This document shows, piece after piece, positions 35,274-42,799 of a DNA stretch of 64,000 nucleotides. The stretch is from assembly GCF_900168045.1 (NCBI RefSeq), contig NZ_FUYY01000001.1:248001-312000 (forward strand), given 5' to 3'. Numbering within the stretch: position 1 is the stretch's first letter; every line of letters begins with the position of its first letter. A program made the position numbers and the translations under genes. This DNA comes from Salegentibacter holothuriorum. GTDB taxonomy: Bacteria; Bacteroidota; Bacteroidia; Flavobacteriales; Flavobacteriaceae. Under the pieces are notes generated by a model that worked only from the letters and a program-made list of their open reading frames with translations, had not been told where the DNA came from and did not search any database.

Positions 35274-35981
35274 AAGTCCGATTAGGATGGTGATCGCAAA
35301 ACTCATTAATGTACCTATAAGTACGTATTCGGTTTGTTTTCTTGCACTGGCATCGGTTTTATCGCTAAACCGTAAAATAGATTTTGCAGCGATGAGAAAA
35401 CCTATTGCCGAAAAGTTATTTGTAAGAATAAAGGTCAAAACCAGAATTCTTTCAAAAATACCTATATATCTTCCTGCAGCTTCCAGGCTATGACTTTCAC
35501 CCTTAGGTTCAAGTTCATTATGCCAGCGGCGAGTAGCCTTACCAATTAGGAACCCGGTTGGAAAAATAACCAGTAAATATCCAATGGCAATTACCAGAAT
35601 TTGTTGTGAAGAAAATGCTTTAGCAAAAAAAGGAATCAATTCTGAAAAACCTTCGATAAGATAAAGCCAAACTAAAACTATAATGAGGATATGCCACAAC
35701 TGGTCTAATAAAAACAGTTTTAAAGTATCATTTTTATGCTGAAGTTTCCATAAATCGATAAAGAAATGACTTAAACTAATTACAATAGGTATATACCATA
35801 AATGCCATTCCTGAAGGAAAAGATAGGTTAGAGAACCTGCTAAAAATGAGTGAAAATATAAAAACCAGGATCTTGCTTTTTTCTCTCGTTTTTGTTTTAC
35901 CAGTTTGGTGGGTTGTAACACAAAATCGGTTAAAATATGCGCCAGGAGAAGTTGAAGTAAGATTAATATAGTTTCTTCCAT
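35250..35981 (-). CDS. DUF3307 membrane protein (SatE-like partner)
   Basis: The 243-residue protein is an integral membrane protein with about six to seven helices. It starts ILILLQLLLAHILTDFVLQP, has KARSWFLYFHSFLAGSLTYLFL, HFFIDLWKLQ and a C-terminal MSFAITILIGLLVRYFLF. The HxxxDFxLQ and HFxIDxxK patterns are those of DUF3307. The gene lies 2 bases after a SatD-like gene; the pairing of SatD-like and DUF3307 genes is a known arrangement (described in the streptococcal sat locus). Its role is unknown. It is almost surely in one operon with the SatD-like gene and controlled by the palindromes upstream of that gene. Confidence 0.82.
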   Translation of the reverse strand: MEETILILLQLLLAHILTDFVLQPTKLVKQKREKKARSWFLYFHSFLAGSLTYLFLQEWHLWYIPIVISLSHFFIDLWKLQHKNDTLKLFLLDQLWHILIIVLVWLYLIEGFSELIPFFAKAFSSQQILVIAIGYLLVIFPTGFLIGKATRRWHNELEPKGESHSLEAAGRYIGIFERILVLTFILTNNFSAIGFLIAAKSILRFSDKTDASARKQTEYVLIGTLMSFAITILIGLLVRYFLF

Positions 35982-35983
35982 AA

Positions 35984-36637
35984 TTAAAAGCTCTGGGCAG
36001 TTACATTTTCAAAACGTTTCAATAAGACCGAAATTGCTTCCCAGCCACAAGCTCTTTTTCGTTGATTTACCGCCGACTGGCTTATTTTCAATATTTTGGC
36101 TATCTCCGTTTCTTTTAGTCCTTTTAAAAGAAAATAAACTACTTCGGCAGATGCCTGGCTCCATTTTTCCATTACGGCATCCAGTAAAAATAAACTCGCT
36201 TCAAATTCAGAGTTCAAGCTTTCCAGAGGTGTTTTTAAACGAATTTTCCTGGAATCGTTTTTCATCCCGTCTAAAGTTCTTCCCGATAACTGAAAAGCCT
36301 GTCCGTTAGATGCTGCTATAGAATCACCTTTATATTCAAAATCACCAATCCCAATGGCTATTTTTACATCTGCCAAAGCATTTGTAGATTTTTGATCTTT
36401 AGATCTTGTTTTGTTTACAAGGCTCTTTATTCGCAAAGCTATTCCCAGGGAATCTTGAAACCCTGAAACAACGCCCTGGAAGCTATCGCCTCTATAAATT
36501 TCGAAATTAATTTCATTTTCGGCATAATCCTGCTGCAATTTTTCAAATTCAGAATTTAGATTTTTTAAAATTTCATCTAAAAACGATTCTGAATAATTGG
36601 AAGAATCCACTAAATCGGCTGTGATTACGGCTATCAT
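35984..36637 (-). CDS. SatD-family HTH regulator
   Basis: The 217-residue protein starts MIAVITADLVDSSNYSES, a SatD-family N terminus, with NFEIYRGDSFQGVV and KIAIGIGDFEY, which resemble the fold of nucleotide cyclase-like domains though catalytic aspartates cannot be assigned. The C-terminal 60 residues (GLKETEIAKILKISQSAVNQRKRA) form a clear helix-turn-helix of the sigma-70 region 4/LuxR-like kind. So it probably binds DNA, with the N-terminal part sensing a ligand. Three inverted repeats of TATAAG/CTTATA type stand right upstream (36665-36734) and suggest self-control. It leads the two-gene operon with the DUF3307 protein. Confidence 0.8.
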   Translation of the reverse strand: MIAVITADLVDSSNYSESFLDEILKNLNSEFEKLQQDYAENEINFEIYRGDSFQGVVSGFQDSLGIALRIKSLVNKTRSKDQKSTNALADVKIAIGIGDFEYKGDSIAASNGQAFQLSGRTLDGMKNDSRKIRLKTPLESLNSEFEASLFLLDAVMEKWSQASAEVVYFLLKGLKETEIAKILKISQSAVNQRKRACGWEAISVLLKRFENVTAQSF

Positions 36638-36664
36638 ATTTCAAATATAATAAAAATATTAGTC

Positions 36665-36734
36665 TATAAGCTTATATTGATCCTTTATAAGCCTATAGAC
36701 TTATATTTAAATATTATAAGCTTTCAGGCTTATA
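36665..36734 (-). promoter_or_regulatory. Three tandem TATAAG..CTTATA palindromes, probable operators of satD-like operon
   Basis: TATAAGCTTATA (36665-36676), TATAAGCCTATAGACTTATA (36686-36705) and TATAAGCTTTCAGGCTTATA (36715-36734) are all inverted repeats with TATAAG/CTTATA ends. They begin 28 bases upstream of the SatD-like ATG. The second and third have the same 20-base length, the first is a collapsed 12-base form. Binding by the SatD-like protein is inference. Confidence 0.65.
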
Positions 36735-36836
36735 AATAAATTAACCAGTCTTATTAAACTTTTGCTAAATGTTCTTTTAGCCTTTTTAGGTTATTTAATT
36801 TTATGATTGTCCGTAAACAATCCTAAGTTTTTTTTT

Positions 36837-36894
36837 GTCACCTTGAGCGTAGTCGAAAGGTCTAACAAAAACGTCTCGACTGCGCTCGACGTGA
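36837..36894. repeat. Long imperfect inverted repeat (GAGCG..CGCTC type)
   Basis: GTCACCTTGAGCGTAGTCGA (36837-36856) pairs with TCGACTGCGCTCGACGTGA (36876-36894) with few mismatches, around a 19-base spacer. Repeats with the words GAGCGTAGTCGAAAGG and TCGACTGCGCTCGA are frequent between genes in Bacteroidota genomes as far as I recall. It may be a mobile palindrome or a transcript end structure. Confidence 0.7.
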
Positions 36895-36974
36895 TATATA
36901 AAGCTAAACTTTATAATTAGGACACTATACGGATATACAAATTTAATTTTAAAATAAATCAACAAAAAAATAAT

Positions 36975-37424
36975 ATGGTAAGTAATAAAAAAGAACTCTA
37001 TTTTAACTGTTTAGATGTTGTAAATGAGCAAATAGAACGATACCAAAAAGAAATGGACCTCATAAAAGAATCTATGGAAGCCAATGATGTTAAAACGGAT
37101 TACGACGAGGATAATAAAGGAGAATTACTAAGCGATTTTGAACAAAATGCCGGGCGTTTAAGAAATGCCAGAGAAATGAAAGAAAGTTTAAGTCGAATAG
37201 ATCCAGATCATTATAGTGAGAAAATTAGTTTTGGTAGCGTTGTAGAAACCAACGGCAACTACTATTTTATATCAGTTCCTCTTGGTGAGATTTCTATGGA
37301 AGATGGAAGCAGCGTTTATGCAATATCTACTGAAGCTCCTATCTATCAGGAAATGGAAGGAAAAGAGGAAGGAGATACTTTTACCTTTAATGATGAAGAA
37401 GTGAAAATTACCGCCGTAGGTTAA
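36975..37424 (+). CDS. GreA/GreB-like transcription factor
   Basis: The 149-residue protein has the two-part layout of Gre factors: an N-terminal helical hairpin (residues about 5-75) whose tip is rich in acidic residues (KTDYDEDNKGELLSDFEQ), and a C-terminal FKBP-like domain (FGSVVETNGNYYFISVPLGE, YAISTEAPIYQEMEGKEEGD). Classical GreA carries Asp/Glu at the tip that promote RNA cleavage in a backtracked RNA polymerase; the acidic tip here is in the right place but its pattern is not the usual GDLxENAEY, so it may be a Gre-homologue with altered activity. The gene starts on its own after the intergenic region and ends 4 bases before the convergent HD gene. Confidence 0.75.
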   Translation: MVSNKKELYFNCLDVVNEQIERYQKEMDLIKESMEANDVKTDYDEDNKGELLSDFEQNAGRLRNAREMKESLSRIDPDHYSEKISFGSVVETNGNYYFISVPLGEISMEDGSSVYAISTEAPIYQEMEGKEEGDTFTFNDEEVKITAVG

Positions 37425-37428
37425 GAAC

Positions 37429-39474
37429 CTATTCCGGATATTCTACCCTGAGGTGAAAAATATTCTTAAGCTTACGCTTAAGGATTTTTTTCACCACTTG
37501 TATTTCTTTAAAAGTAATATTGGCATTTAAAAATTGTTCTTCCTTCATTTGTTTATTGATAATCTTTTCTACAAAATTATCTATCACTCCGGCAGTTGGT
37601 TCTTTCAAACTTTTACTGGCAGCTTCAACACTATCACACATCATTAATATTGCGGTCTCTTTGCTAAAAGGAATAGGGCCGGGATATCTAAAATCATCTG
37701 CAACAGCATTTTCATTTTGCTCTTTTTCTTTCATATAAAAGAAATAAACTGTTGTTGTTCCGTGGTGAGTTCTTATAAAATCTATAACCCTATCTGGTAG
37801 ATTGTGTTTTTTAGCAATTTCAATTCCATTAATCACGTGATCGGTGATAATTTGAGCGCTTTCCTTTGGTGCCAACTCATCATGTGAATTTACCGCTGAA
37901 GTTTGATTTTCAGAGAAATAAGTAGGATTTTTCATTTTCCCTATATCGTGATAAAGCGCTCCTACCCTAACCAACATGGCATTAGCATTAATTTCATTGG
38001 CCGCAGCTTCAGCGAGGTTTGCTACATTTAGTGAATGATGAAAAGTTCCGGGTGCTTTTTCTGACAGTTCTTTTAGTAATTTTGAATTGGTATCTGAAAG
38101 CTCCAGTAAAGACATATCTGAAACCATCCCGAAGATTTTTTCATAGATATAAATCAAAGGTTGTACAAATAATGTGGCCAGACCTCCAAGTAAAAAAGTA
38201 AGTAAGACTTCAGCTTCTACATCGGCGATATTTCCTTCCTGAATAACAGTAAAAGCAAAGTATGAAATAATATAAACAAGCGTTATCTGCCCTACCGATA
38301 TAAAGAGATTAGCCCTTTTATAAAGTTCAGAAACTGTTAGAATAGTGACAATTCCGGCAATAATTTGCAAGAACATATATTCGTAACTATTGGGTACAAT
38401 AAAACCCAGTAATAGCACCGTAATTACATGAGAGAACATTCCTAAACGAGCGTCAAAAAAAGCTTTTAGAGTAAGTGGTAAAATACACAAAGGCACTACA
38501 TAAACATAGTCTATATTAAAATTAACCACCAGTGTGGTAAGCAACACCATAAAGAGAATATTGAAAAAGATAAATGTCACCTTCACATTATTCTCAAAGA
38601 TATCCTGCCGGTATTTTCTAATAAATAACAATAACATTAAAAGTGCCAGGGCTACTAATACACTATATCCAACTATAATCCATTTATAATTACTTTCACT
38701 CCAAACCTGCGATTCATATTCATTTTTAAGAGATCTAAGAATATTGTACTTATTGCCTTCTACCACTTCTCCCCTTGCAATAACCCTACTTCCCTGCTCA
38801 ATATTACCACGGGTATAAGAAATATTGCCTAGTTTACTTTGGAGTTCCCTTTGGGTAAATTCAATGTCAAAACTTACGTTAGGTTCTATTAAATTGAAGA
38901 ACACTTCCAATAATTCGTTTTCTAAATTTGAAAGACTGGATTGCTCAATTTCAGTATTTAAAAAGCTTCTTACTTCATCTTGTTTTAGAATATTTTTATA
39001 TGAGATTTCAAAAGCTTCGTTCCCTTTTCTTAAATAAACAAGCTGGTTATCTTCTACACGATTATTGGCCTGTAATAAACCATATTCATATACCTCCTCC
39101 AGGGTTTCATTTACAAAGCCTATAATTTGTATTTCCCTATTACTTAAAAGGCTATCGGGAAAAACGTCATATACCACATCGGGTACTTCCGCTTTTACCT
39201 CTTTGGGAATTTCCTGGTTAAACTGAAAATAAGGAGTGTGATTATTTCTAATTTGTTGCCGTTCCTGCTGAATCTCTTCTTCAGATTTTAAAATAGCGAA
39301 ATCAAAAGGTGCATAAAGGTTTTCATACTGCCACGGCTTTCCTTTAGGAATTTCATATTTAAAATTTCCACCTTTGGGAAGTAGGTAAACAATTAGCACT
39401 GCGGTAAGCGCAAATAAAAATACCTTGTAAAATAATGCCTGATTCTTATACAGGTTATTTACGAATTTCTTCAT
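37429..39474 (-). CDS. 7TM-HD phosphohydrolase (PgpH-like cyclic-di-AMP phosphodiesterase)
   Basis: The protein (681 residues from ATG 39474) has an N-terminal membrane segment (VFLALTAVLIVYLLP region), a large extracytoplasmic 7TMR-HDED domain (about residues 50-260), about seven membrane helices (about 265-470) and a C-terminal HD domain with HHSLNVANLAEAAANE, LYHDIGKM and IDFIRTHHGTT. This is the architecture of PgpH, which degrades cyclic di-AMP in Gram-positives and is common in Bacteroidota. The HD motif and the following His residues are intact. I chose ATG 39474 (MKKFVNNLY) over a TTG seven codons earlier. It stands alone between convergent and divergent neighbours. Confidence 0.88.
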   Translation of the reverse strand: MKKFVNNLYKNQALFYKVFLFALTAVLIVYLLPKGGNFKYEIPKGKPWQYENLYAPFDFAILKSEEEIQQERQQIRNNHTPYFQFNQEIPKEVKAEVPDVVYDVFPDSLLSNREIQIIGFVNETLEEVYEYGLLQANNRVEDNQLVYLRKGNEAFEISYKNILKQDEVRSFLNTEIEQSSLSNLENELLEVFFNLIEPNVSFDIEFTQRELQSKLGNISYTRGNIEQGSRVIARGEVVEGNKYNILRSLKNEYESQVWSESNYKWIIVGYSVLVALALLMLLLFIRKYRQDIFENNVKVTFIFFNILFMVLLTTLVVNFNIDYVYVVPLCILPLTLKAFFDARLGMFSHVITVLLLGFIVPNSYEYMFLQIIAGIVTILTVSELYKRANLFISVGQITLVYIISYFAFTVIQEGNIADVEAEVLLTFLLGGLATLFVQPLIYIYEKIFGMVSDMSLLELSDTNSKLLKELSEKAPGTFHHSLNVANLAEAAANEINANAMLVRVGALYHDIGKMKNPTYFSENQTSAVNSHDELAPKESAQIITDHVINGIEIAKKHNLPDRVIDFIRTHHGTTTVYFFYMKEKEQNENAVADDFRYPGPIPFSKETAILMMCDSVEAASKSLKEPTAGVIDNFVEKIINKQMKEEQFLNANITFKEIQVVKKILKRKLKNIFHLRVEYPE

Positions 39475-39528
39475 ATAAATCGTGCTATTGCTCAAATGTA
39501 CTAAAAAATAGCGGCCAAAGGAGCACTC

Positions 39529-39560
39529 TTGTTAAGTTCCTTATAAAATCACTAAATTCG
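39529..39560 (+). promoter_or_regulatory. Probable promoter of the thiolase gene
   Basis: TTG (39529-39531), 21 bases, then TAAATTCG (39553-39560), one mismatch from TAnnTTTG. The thiolase ATG is 27 bases beyond the second box. Confidence 0.45.
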
Positions 39561-39586
39561 CAAAAGAAGAAATAACTAAAACATAA

Positions 39587-40771
39587 ATGATGAATAACGA
39601 AGTAGTAATAGTTAGCGCCGCAAGAACTCCAATTGGGAGTTTTTTGGGTAGCTTATCTACCGTAGAAGCTACCGATTTGGGGGCTGTTGCCATCAAAGGA
39701 GCTTTAAATAAAATTAATTTGAAACCAGAACTTGTACAGGAAGTTTTAATGGGAAATGTAGTGCAGGCCGGTGTTGGCCAGGCTCCTGCAAGACAAGCCG
39801 CTCTAAAAGCCGGGATTCCAGATTCTGTTCCCTGTACAACTATTAATAAAGTTTGTGCTAGTGGGATGAAAGCAGTTATGCAAGGCGCACAATCTATTAT
39901 GCTGGGACAAACTTCTATAGTTGTTGCCGGTGGTATGGAAAATATGAGTTTAATTCCACACTATTTATACCATAGAAAAGGTCAGAAATTTGGACCTGCA
40001 AAAATGGAAGATGGAATGCAAAAGGATGGTTTGGTAGATGCTTACGACCATAATGCAATGGGTGTTTGCGCCGATCTTTGTGCTACCGAACATCAATTCT
40101 CCAGGGAAGATCAGGATGCATTTGCCATTAAATCTTACGAACGTTCTGCTCAAGCCTGGGCCGATGGAAAATTTGATAATGAAGTTGTTCCGGTTGAAGT
40201 TCCACAGCGAAAAGGAGATCCTTTAGTGGTAAAAGAAGACGAGGAATTCAAGAATGTGAGAATGGATAAAATAACCTCACTTCGTCCCGCGTTTAGTAAA
40301 GACGGAACTGTAACTGCTGCTAATGCTTCAACCATTAACGATGGTGCTGGTGCCGTGGTTTTAATGAGCCGCGCAAAAGCTGAAGAATTAGGCGTAGAGA
40401 TTCTAGCCAGCATTAAAGGTTTTGCTGATGCCGCACAGGAACCAAAGTGGTTTACAACTGCTCCAGCCAAAGCTTTGCCTTTAGCGCTTAAAAACGCAGG
40501 TGTTGCTCAAAACGATATAGATTTCTTTGAATTTAACGAAGCTTTCTCTGTAGTTGGCCTGGCTAATATGAAGATTTTAGGAATTAGCGACGAGATCACC
40601 AATGTTCACGGTGGTGCTGTTTCTCTTGGTCACCCACTGGGTTGTAGCGGAGTAAGAATTCTTATTACTTTACTAAATGTACTGCAGCAAAATAATGCTG
40701 AATTAGGTGCGGCCGCAATTTGTAATGGCGGTGGCGGTGCATCTGCAATGGTAATAGAGCGAAATTCTTAA
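39587..40771 (+). CDS. Acetyl-CoA C-acetyltransferase (thiolase)
   Basis: The 394-residue enzyme shows the thiolase marks in order: IVSAARTPIGSFLGSLS, the nucleophile Cys in NKVCASGMKAVM (about residue 89), VVAGGMENMS, HGGAVSLGHPLGCSGVRI with the His of the active site (about 350) and the second Cys in CNGGGGASAMVIE. It condenses two acetyl-CoA or cleaves acetoacetyl-CoA. The presence of the motif GGAVSLGHPLG fits biosynthetic or degradative class II thiolases alike. It may begin at either of two adjacent ATGs (39587, 39590). A NlpC/P60 peptidase gene follows after 18 bases. Confidence 0.93.
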   Translation: MMNNEVVIVSAARTPIGSFLGSLSTVEATDLGAVAIKGALNKINLKPELVQEVLMGNVVQAGVGQAPARQAALKAGIPDSVPCTTINKVCASGMKAVMQGAQSIMLGQTSIVVAGGMENMSLIPHYLYHRKGQKFGPAKMEDGMQKDGLVDAYDHNAMGVCADLCATEHQFSREDQDAFAIKSYERSAQAWADGKFDNEVVPVEVPQRKGDPLVVKEDEEFKNVRMDKITSLRPAFSKDGTVTAANASTINDGAGAVVLMSRAKAEELGVEILASIKGFADAAQEPKWFTTAPAKALPLALKNAGVAQNDIDFFEFNEAFSVVGLANMKILGISDEITNVHGGAVSLGHPLGCSGVRILITLLNVLQQNNAELGAAAICNGGGGASAMVIERNS

Positions 40772-40789
40772 TTTTATATTTTTTATTGA

Positions 40790-41539
40790 ATGCAATACGG
40801 AATTTGCCCCCTAAGCATTGTGCCACTTCGCGAAACCACATCTAATAATAGCGAAATGGTCTCTCAGGTTCTTTATGGAGAACATTTTAAAATACTTGAA
40901 GAACGTGCTCAATGGAGCAGGATTCGTGTTGCATTCGATAATTTTGAGGCCTGGATCTCAAATAAACAATTACTTAAAATTCCGGAAGAAACTTACCTCC
41001 AATTAGACCGGGCTACACCAAAATATTCTGCAGATCTTTTTGATTTTTTGACAGATCAAAATGGTCATCTTATCACTATTCCTATAGGAGCTTCAATAAA
41101 TGCTACCGGTTTGCTAAATCATCACTTTGAAGGACATTCGGATGCAGGTAAAAAGCCTAAGATGGAAATTGTAAAGACTGCACTACTCTATTTAAATAGT
41201 CCGTATGCCTGGGGCGGGAAATCGCCGCTGGGAATTGATTGCAGCGGACTTACACAAATGGTCTATAAGCTAAACGGCTATCAATTAAATAGAAATTCAG
41301 CCGATCAAGCTAAGCAAGGGGAACCGCTAAGTTTTATTGAAGAAAGTGAAGCCGGAGATCTTGCCTTTTTTGATGATAAAGATGGAGTGATAGATCACGT
41401 AGGTATTATGATGAATGATAACTACATTATTCATGTAGATGGGAAAGTTAGAATTGATCGCATTGATCATTCAGGAATTTTTAATGCCGAATTAAAAAGA
41501 CATACCCATCAGCTTCGAGTAATAAAGAAGATTATTTAA
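40790..41539 (+). CDS. C40-family (NlpC/P60) cell-wall peptidase
   Basis: The 249-residue protein has an N-terminal bacterial SH3-like region (residues about 1-65, YGICPLSIVPLRETTSNNSE) and a C-terminal NlpC/P60 domain: YAWGGKSPLGIDCSGLTQMV holds the nucleophile Cys, DHVGIMMNDNYIIHVDG the catalytic His pair. Such enzymes cut gamma-D-glutamyl-meso-diaminopimelate links in wall peptides. No signal peptide is visible, so it may act in the cytoplasm on recycled muropeptides, as known for some Bacteroidota members. It converges with the pigment operon, whose last stop lies only 3 bases away; no hairpin terminator was seen between them. Confidence 0.9.
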   Translation: MQYGICPLSIVPLRETTSNNSEMVSQVLYGEHFKILEERAQWSRIRVAFDNFEAWISNKQLLKIPEETYLQLDRATPKYSADLFDFLTDQNGHLITIPIGASINATGLLNHHFEGHSDAGKKPKMEIVKTALLYLNSPYAWGGKSPLGIDCSGLTQMVYKLNGYQLNRNSADQAKQGEPLSFIEESEAGDLAFFDDKDGVIDHVGIMMNDNYIIHVDGKVRIDRIDHSGIFNAELKRHTHQLRVIKKII

Positions 41540-41542
41540 GCT

Positions 41543-42799
41543 TTACCGAAAATCGTGGAAAAGTTTTGGTTTCCTGCTTTCTTGAGGAAATTTCAATTTT
41601 TCAAGTTTTTCTAAAGAAGTTTTTTCTAAGCTAACTTTCACTTTCAATCCAGCTTGCAAATGTTCCTGAAGCTTATTGGTTTCAGTAAAATCATTCGGAA
41701 TTCTTACCAAAATTTCATCAGTTTGATTTTCATTTAAACTTGCTTCAATAACAAATATTTTCAGGGATTGAAAAGCCGTAAGTAAATTGATGATTTGCTG
41801 CGGATAAAGTGTAGTTCCTTTCAACTTAATCATTTGCTTTTTACGTCCAACAGGCGTGCTAATGCGAAATGATCTTCTACCACAGTCACAATTTTGCCCA
41901 TAAAACTTTACCATATCTCCAGTAGCAAATCTCACTAAAGGCATTGTTTGAGTTTGCAGAGGCGTCACCACTAATTCCCCAATTTCACCGGGTTCTACCG
42001 GATTTTGATTTTCATCTAAAACTTCAGCAAAGATTAAATCGGGTAAGCTATGATTTCCCTTATGGAATTCACACTCGGTAAAAGCAGTACCCATTTCTGT
42101 GCTGGCGTAGGTAGAAAATAATTCTATATCCCATAAATCCTTTACTTTCTGTCCCAAAGAATTCAGACTGAAATCGGGGTTTCGCAAAGGTTCGCCAATA
42201 CAGACAGCAGCTTTAATTGAAGACTTTTTATAATCTATCCCATTCTGAACGGCAAAATCGATCATCTTCAGCAGAAATGAAGGAACTGCAACGAGAAAAT
42301 CAGGTTGAAATCGTTCTATAGATTCCCACTGCAATCCGGGTAAGCCACTGCCGGTTCTTACAATCCCGGCGCCCAGCTTTCGTAACCCCAGGAAGTAAGC
42401 CATCCCGGCCATAAACCTTCGGTCTAAAGTCGTGGTAAGTTGCACCACGCTAGATCTTTTAACTCCTACCATTTCAAAGGACTGACGTTCGTTTTCTGCC
42501 AATCTATCCAAATCCGCATCGTTTAACGCGAAACTAACCGGGTTACCTAATGTTCCTGAAGTAGTTACATAATCTATAATTGCATCTTTTCCAACCGCAA
42601 TAAATTCTTCGTTATAATTCTGTAAATCCTCTTTTGTAGTAATCGGAATCTTTCTGAATTCCTCATAAGACTGAATTGCTTCAATATCAATTTTACAATC
42701 TGTAAAACGCTTTTTATAAAATGGAGAATTTGCAACAGCGTAGCTTAGCTGTTTTTTCAGCAATTCCTCATTTTTATTTATATCGTAGAAATTAGTCAT
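41543..42799 (-). CDS. PaaK/CoF-synthetase-like AMP-binding ligase of the pigment operon
   Basis: The 418-residue protein resembles phenylacetate-CoA ligase and coenzyme F390 synthetase. YVTTSGTLGNPVSFAL is the adenylate-forming P-loop, STYASTEMGTAFTECEFH the adenylation motif, RFATGDMVKFYG the Asp that binds ribose, and the C-x-C in NCDCGRR resembles the zinc-binding knuckle of the family. In the aryl-polyene pathway a ligase loads the aryl acid starter on to the ACP or CoA; since the operon also holds a tyrosine ammonia-lyase, 4-coumarate is the likely substrate (inference). It is the last gene of the long minus-strand operon and abuts the C45 gene without a spacer. Confidence 0.82.
   Translation of the reverse strand: MTNFYDINKNEELLKKQLSYAVANSPFYKKRFTDCKIDIEAIQSYEEFRKIPITTKEDLQNYNEEFIAVGKDAIIDYVTTSGTLGNPVSFALNDADLDRLAENERQSFEMVGVKRSSVVQLTTTLDRRFMAGMAYFLGLRKLGAGIVRTGSGLPGLQWESIERFQPDFLVAVPSFLLKMIDFAVQNGIDYKKSSIKAAVCIGEPLRNPDFSLNSLGQKVKDLWDIELFSTYASTEMGTAFTECEFHKGNHSLPDLIFAEVLDENQNPVEPGEIGELVVTPLQTQTMPLVRFATGDMVKFYGQNCDCGRRSFRISTPVGRKKQMIKLKGTTLYPQQIINLLTAFQSLKIFVIEASLNENQTDEILVRIPNDFTETNKLQEHLQAGLKVKVSLEKTSLEKLEKLKFPQESRKPKLFHDFR

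Larger units (their letters stand above)
36638..36974. other. Divergent intergenic region with operators and an inverted repeat
   Basis: This 337-base gap separates the SatD-like gene (minus) from the Gre-like gene (plus). Its left third holds three TATAAG palindromes. Its centre has a GC-richer inverted repeat (36837-36894). The right part, 36900-36974, is AT-rich and should hold the promoter of the Gre-like gene, but no convincing TAnnTTTG box was seen. No small gene is apparent. Confidence 0.6.

Noticed and set aside
36665-36734. CRISPR-like array made of three repeats
   Set aside because: There are only three short palindromes of unequal length with 9-base gaps and no cas genes; operators fit better.
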